NCBI GenBank assembly: GCA_964526565.1
Contig: CAZGMC010000062.1
Span: 1 to 24,852 of the forward strand
Length of the DNA: 24,852 nt
Origin: CAZGMC01 sp964526565
GTDB lineage: Bacteria > Pseudomonadota > Alphaproteobacteria > DSM-16000 > Inquilinaceae
Reading direction: 5' to 3'
Below the pieces are notes generated by a model. That model was not told the origin of the DNA and did not search any database. It worked only from the letters and a program-made list of their open reading frames with translations. Below, one piece after another: positions 22,924 to 24,852 of the stretch (within the stretch, counting starts at the first letter, position 1; the number at the start of each line of letters is the position of its first letter). The translations under genes and the position numbers were made by a program.

Positions 22924-23040
22924 TCCCCTCGGACACCGCAGTGATAGTCGCCGCCCGGCGCCTTGGCAACCCAATTCGCAGCCGATCGATGCCTCCCGCG
23001 CTGCGATCACGGCCGGCCGTGCCCATTGCCGCCGGTCCGT

Positions 23041-23078
23041 GGCCGGGTGTCCGGCTGGTGGCCGGGCGTCCGGCTGCC
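23041..23078. repeat. 19-bp imperfect tandem duplication at the end of pgm
   Basis: Two head-to-tail units starting GGCCGGG(T/C)GTCCGGCTG lie at 23041-23059 and 23060-23078, just outside the pgm stop codon at 23081-23083. They differ at three positions. Probably slippage. Confidence 0.75.
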
Positions 23079-23080
23079 AG

Positions 23081-24715
23081 CTAGGTGATGACCGTCGGTG
23101 CCTCGCGCCCGGTGCGCGCGCGGATCTCGGCCAGCTCGTCGGCCAGGGCGATCAGGTCGGCCAGCCCCTCCTGCGGGTCCTTGCCGTGCCGGGCCGGATC
23201 GGGCTCGTACTTCTCGATGTAGACGCGCAGCGTGGCGCCGGCCGTGCCGGTGCCCGACAGGCGGAACACCAGGCGCGAGCCGTCGGCAAACATGACGCGG
23301 ATGCCCTGGCGCGTGGCGACGCTGCCGTCGACCGGATCGGTGTAGCTGAAGTCGTCGCAGGCCTCGACCTCGTAGGCGCCCAGGCGGCGGCCGGCCAGAT
23401 TGCCGGCCATGCCGCGCAGGCGCTCCATCAGGCCGTCGGCGGCGTCGCTGTCGACACCCTCGTAGTCGTGGCGCGAGTAGTAGTTGCGGCCATAGGTGTG
23501 CCAGTGGTCGCGGACGATCTCGTCGACGCCCTGGCGCCGCGCGGCCAGGATGTTGAGCCACAGCAGCACGGCCCACAGCCCGTCCTTCTCACGGACGTGG
23601 TCGGAGCCGGTGCCGAAGCTCTCCTCGCCGCACAGCGTGGCGCGGCCGGCATCGAGCAGGTTGCCGAAGAACTTCCAGCCGGTCGGCGTCTCGTAGCAGT
23701 CGATGCCCAGCTTGTCGGCGACGCGGTCGGCGGCGCGGCTGGTCGGCATCGAGCGGGCGATGCCGACGATGCCCTTGGCGTAACCCGGCGCCAGGTGGGC
23801 GTTGGCGGCCAGCACCGCCAGGCTGTCGCTGGGGGTGACGAAGAAGCGCCGGCCCATGATCATGTTGCGGTCGCCGTCGCCGTCGGACGCCGCGCCCAGG
23901 TCGGGCGGCGTGTCGCCGTACATCGCCGCGACGAGCTCGTGGGCATGGACCAGGTTCGGATCGGGATGGCCGTGGCCGAAGTCCGGCAGGGGCGTGCCGT
24001 TGATCACCGTGCCGGGCGGGGCGCCCAGCCGCTGCTCCAGGATGGTGTGGGCATAGGGCCCGGTGATGGCGTGCATGGCGTCGAAGCAGGCGGTCAGCGT
24101 GCCGGCGGTGAAGCGCGACCGGATCAGGTCGAAGTCGAACAGCCGCTCCATCAGCTCGGCATAGTCGGCGACCGGATCGATGATCTCGACCGTCAGGCCG
24201 TCGACCTGCTGCTCGCCCAGCCGGTCGAGGTCGATGTCCGGCGCCTCGGCGATGCGGTACTCGCCGATCGCCTTGCTGCGGGCGAAGATGGCCTCGGTGA
24301 CCTTCTCTGGCGCCGGGCCGCCATTGCCGATGTTGTACTTGATGCCGAAGTCCTCGTCCGGGCCGCCGGGGTTGTGGCTGGCCGACAGGACGATGCCGCC
24401 ATAGGCCTTGTGCTTGCGGATCACGCATGAGGCGGCCGGCGTCGACAGCAGGCCGCCGCGGCCGAGCAGGATACGGCCGATGCCGTTGGCGGCGGCCATC
24501 TTGACGATGGTCTGCGCCGCCTCGCGATTGTAGTAGCGGCCGTCGCCGCCCACCACCAGGGTCTGCCCGGCGACGCCGTCCAGCGAATCGAGGATTGACT
24601 GGACAAAGTTCTGCAGATAGTGCGGCTGCTCGAAAGCCTTGACCTTCTTGCGCAGGCCCGAGGTGCCGGGCTTCTGGTCCGTGAACGGGCTGGTGACGAC
24701 GGTGCGTACGGTCAT
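23081..24715 (-). CDS. pgm: Phosphoglucomutase (alpha-D-glucose phosphate-specific)
   Basis: Interconverts glucose-1-phosphate and glucose-6-phosphate, linking glycogen, trehalose or exopolysaccharide metabolism to central carbon flow. 544 residues, the normal length for the eukaryote-like PGM1/PgmA family. Motifs in order: N-terminal TSPFTDQKPGTSGLRKKVK; phosphoserine loop SASHNPGGPDEDFGIKYN; metal loop DGDGDRNM; sugar-binding GEESFGTGSDH; phosphate-binding RLSGTGTAGATLRVYIE. The start MTVRTVVTSPF at 24715 matches the family. The upstream region is occupied by a 14-bp tandem array beginning 12 bases before the start codon, leaving no ordinary ribosome site. With the GH15 hydrolase, tkt and rpe it forms a carbohydrate-metabolism neighbourhood. 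Confidence 0.97.
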   Translation of the reverse strand: MTVRTVVTSPFTDQKPGTSGLRKKVKAFEQPHYLQNFVQSILDSLDGVAGQTLVVGGDGRYYNREAAQTIVKMAAANGIGRILLGRGGLLSTPAASCVIRKHKAYGGIVLSASHNPGGPDEDFGIKYNIGNGGPAPEKVTEAIFARSKAIGEYRIAEAPDIDLDRLGEQQVDGLTVEIIDPVADYAELMERLFDFDLIRSRFTAGTLTACFDAMHAITGPYAHTILEQRLGAPPGTVINGTPLPDFGHGHPDPNLVHAHELVAAMYGDTPPDLGAASDGDGDRNMIMGRRFFVTPSDSLAVLAANAHLAPGYAKGIVGIARSMPTSRAADRVADKLGIDCYETPTGWKFFGNLLDAGRATLCGEESFGTGSDHVREKDGLWAVLLWLNILAARRQGVDEIVRDHWHTYGRNYYSRHDYEGVDSDAADGLMERLRGMAGNLAGRRLGAYEVEACDDFSYTDPVDGSVATRQGIRVMFADGSRLVFRLSGTGTAGATLRVYIEKYEPDPARHGKDPQEGLADLIALADELAEIRARTGREAPTVIT

Positions 24716-24727
24716 GGCGGTGGCCTT

Positions 24728-24852
24728 CCAGGTCGGTTGCCCCAGGTCGGTTGCCCCAGGTTGGTTGCCCCAGGTTGGTTGCCCCAGGTTGGTTGCCCCA
24801 GGTTGGTTGCCCCAGGGCGGTTGCCCCAGGGCGGTTGGCCGGGGGGCGGTTG
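24728..24852. repeat. 14-bp tandem repeat array abutting pgm, continuing past the window edge
   Basis: At least eight head-to-tail units of CCAGGTTGGTTGCC-type sequence start at 24728, 24742, 24756, 24770, 24784, 24798, 24812 and 24826. The variable positions 6-7 read TC, TC, TT, TT, TT, TT, GC, GC, so variants are grouped along the array. After unit 8 the pattern decays (GGCCGGGGGGCGGTTG). The array begins 12 bases upstream of the pgm start codon and must overlap its leader or promoter. Confidence 0.93.

Larger units (their letters stand above)
22602..23080. other. Intergenic region between pgm and tkt, structured, no convincing gene
   Basis: About 480 bases between the end of pgm and the start of tkt (both minus). 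It should carry the tkt promoter. The middle (22744-22923) is less GC-rich than its surroundings and full of potential hairpins, listed separately. Small frames such as 22744-22944 (+) resemble no protein I know. At the pgm end there is a 19-bp imperfect tandem duplication (23041-23078). Confidence 0.5.

Noticed and set aside
22840..22925. Cobalamin, glycine or other known riboswitch upstream of tkt
   Set aside because: I looked for the conserved core strings of common riboswitch classes on both strands and found none; hence reported only as an unexplained structure.
22744..22944. 66-codon plus-strand frame in the pgm-tkt gap
   Set aside because: Composition is Ser/Arg-rich and the same bases are better explained by a series of inverted repeats; no homologous family recognised.

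Overview
The window is chromosomal DNA of a high-GC proteobacterium (roughly 70 % G+C by eye). An alphaproteobacterium is most likely, judging by the methylmalonyl-CoA mutase/MeaB pair, the CoiA-like protein and the central-carbon genes, but no rRNA or other phylogenetic marker is present, so this is inference. No tRNA, CRISPR array, prophage or complete insertion sequence was recognised. About 20 protein genes, at least one clear pseudogene and several unusual repeats are present.

Layout. 1-2424 (+): the 3' end of methylmalonyl-CoA mutase, followed directly by its GTPase chaperone MeaB. 2447-2594: a REP/MITE-like palindromic element. 2600-4338 (-): an M20 amidohydrolase whose stop overlaps the start of a PrcB-like lipoprotein gene. 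4477-5436 (-): a ribokinase-type sugar kinase. 5586-6416 (-): a tandem universal stress protein. A four-unit 17-bp tandem repeat separates it from a divergent CoiA-like gene (6631-7493, +) that carries a probable one-base frameshift. 7456-8664 (-): D-mannonate dehydratase. 9040-9814 (+): collapsed remains of a PAS sensor histidine kinase. 9902-11512: four small, mostly membrane-anchored genes of unknown function in two convergent pairs.

11630-17826 holds the most intriguing locus. A large sodium:solute symporter (-), closed by a good terminator, is divergent from a (+) run made of a CBS-domain/DUF294 nucleotidyltransferase, a small DUF2892-like membrane protein and a membrane-anchored PAS-like protein ending in a DnaQ-type DEDDh exonuclease. 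The (+) genes look like a signalling set that could serve the transporter, but their biochemical link is not established.

17959-24852 is carbohydrate metabolism: a GH15 glucoamylase/trehalase-like hydrolase (+), then on the minus strand phosphoglucomutase, transketolase and ribulose-phosphate 3-epimerase. Together they could release glucose, interconvert glucose-1-P and glucose-6-P, and run the non-oxidative pentose phosphate steps. A 480-bp gap between pgm and tkt holds a strongly structured, unexplained sequence. A 14-bp tandem array lies immediately upstream of pgm and runs out of the window.
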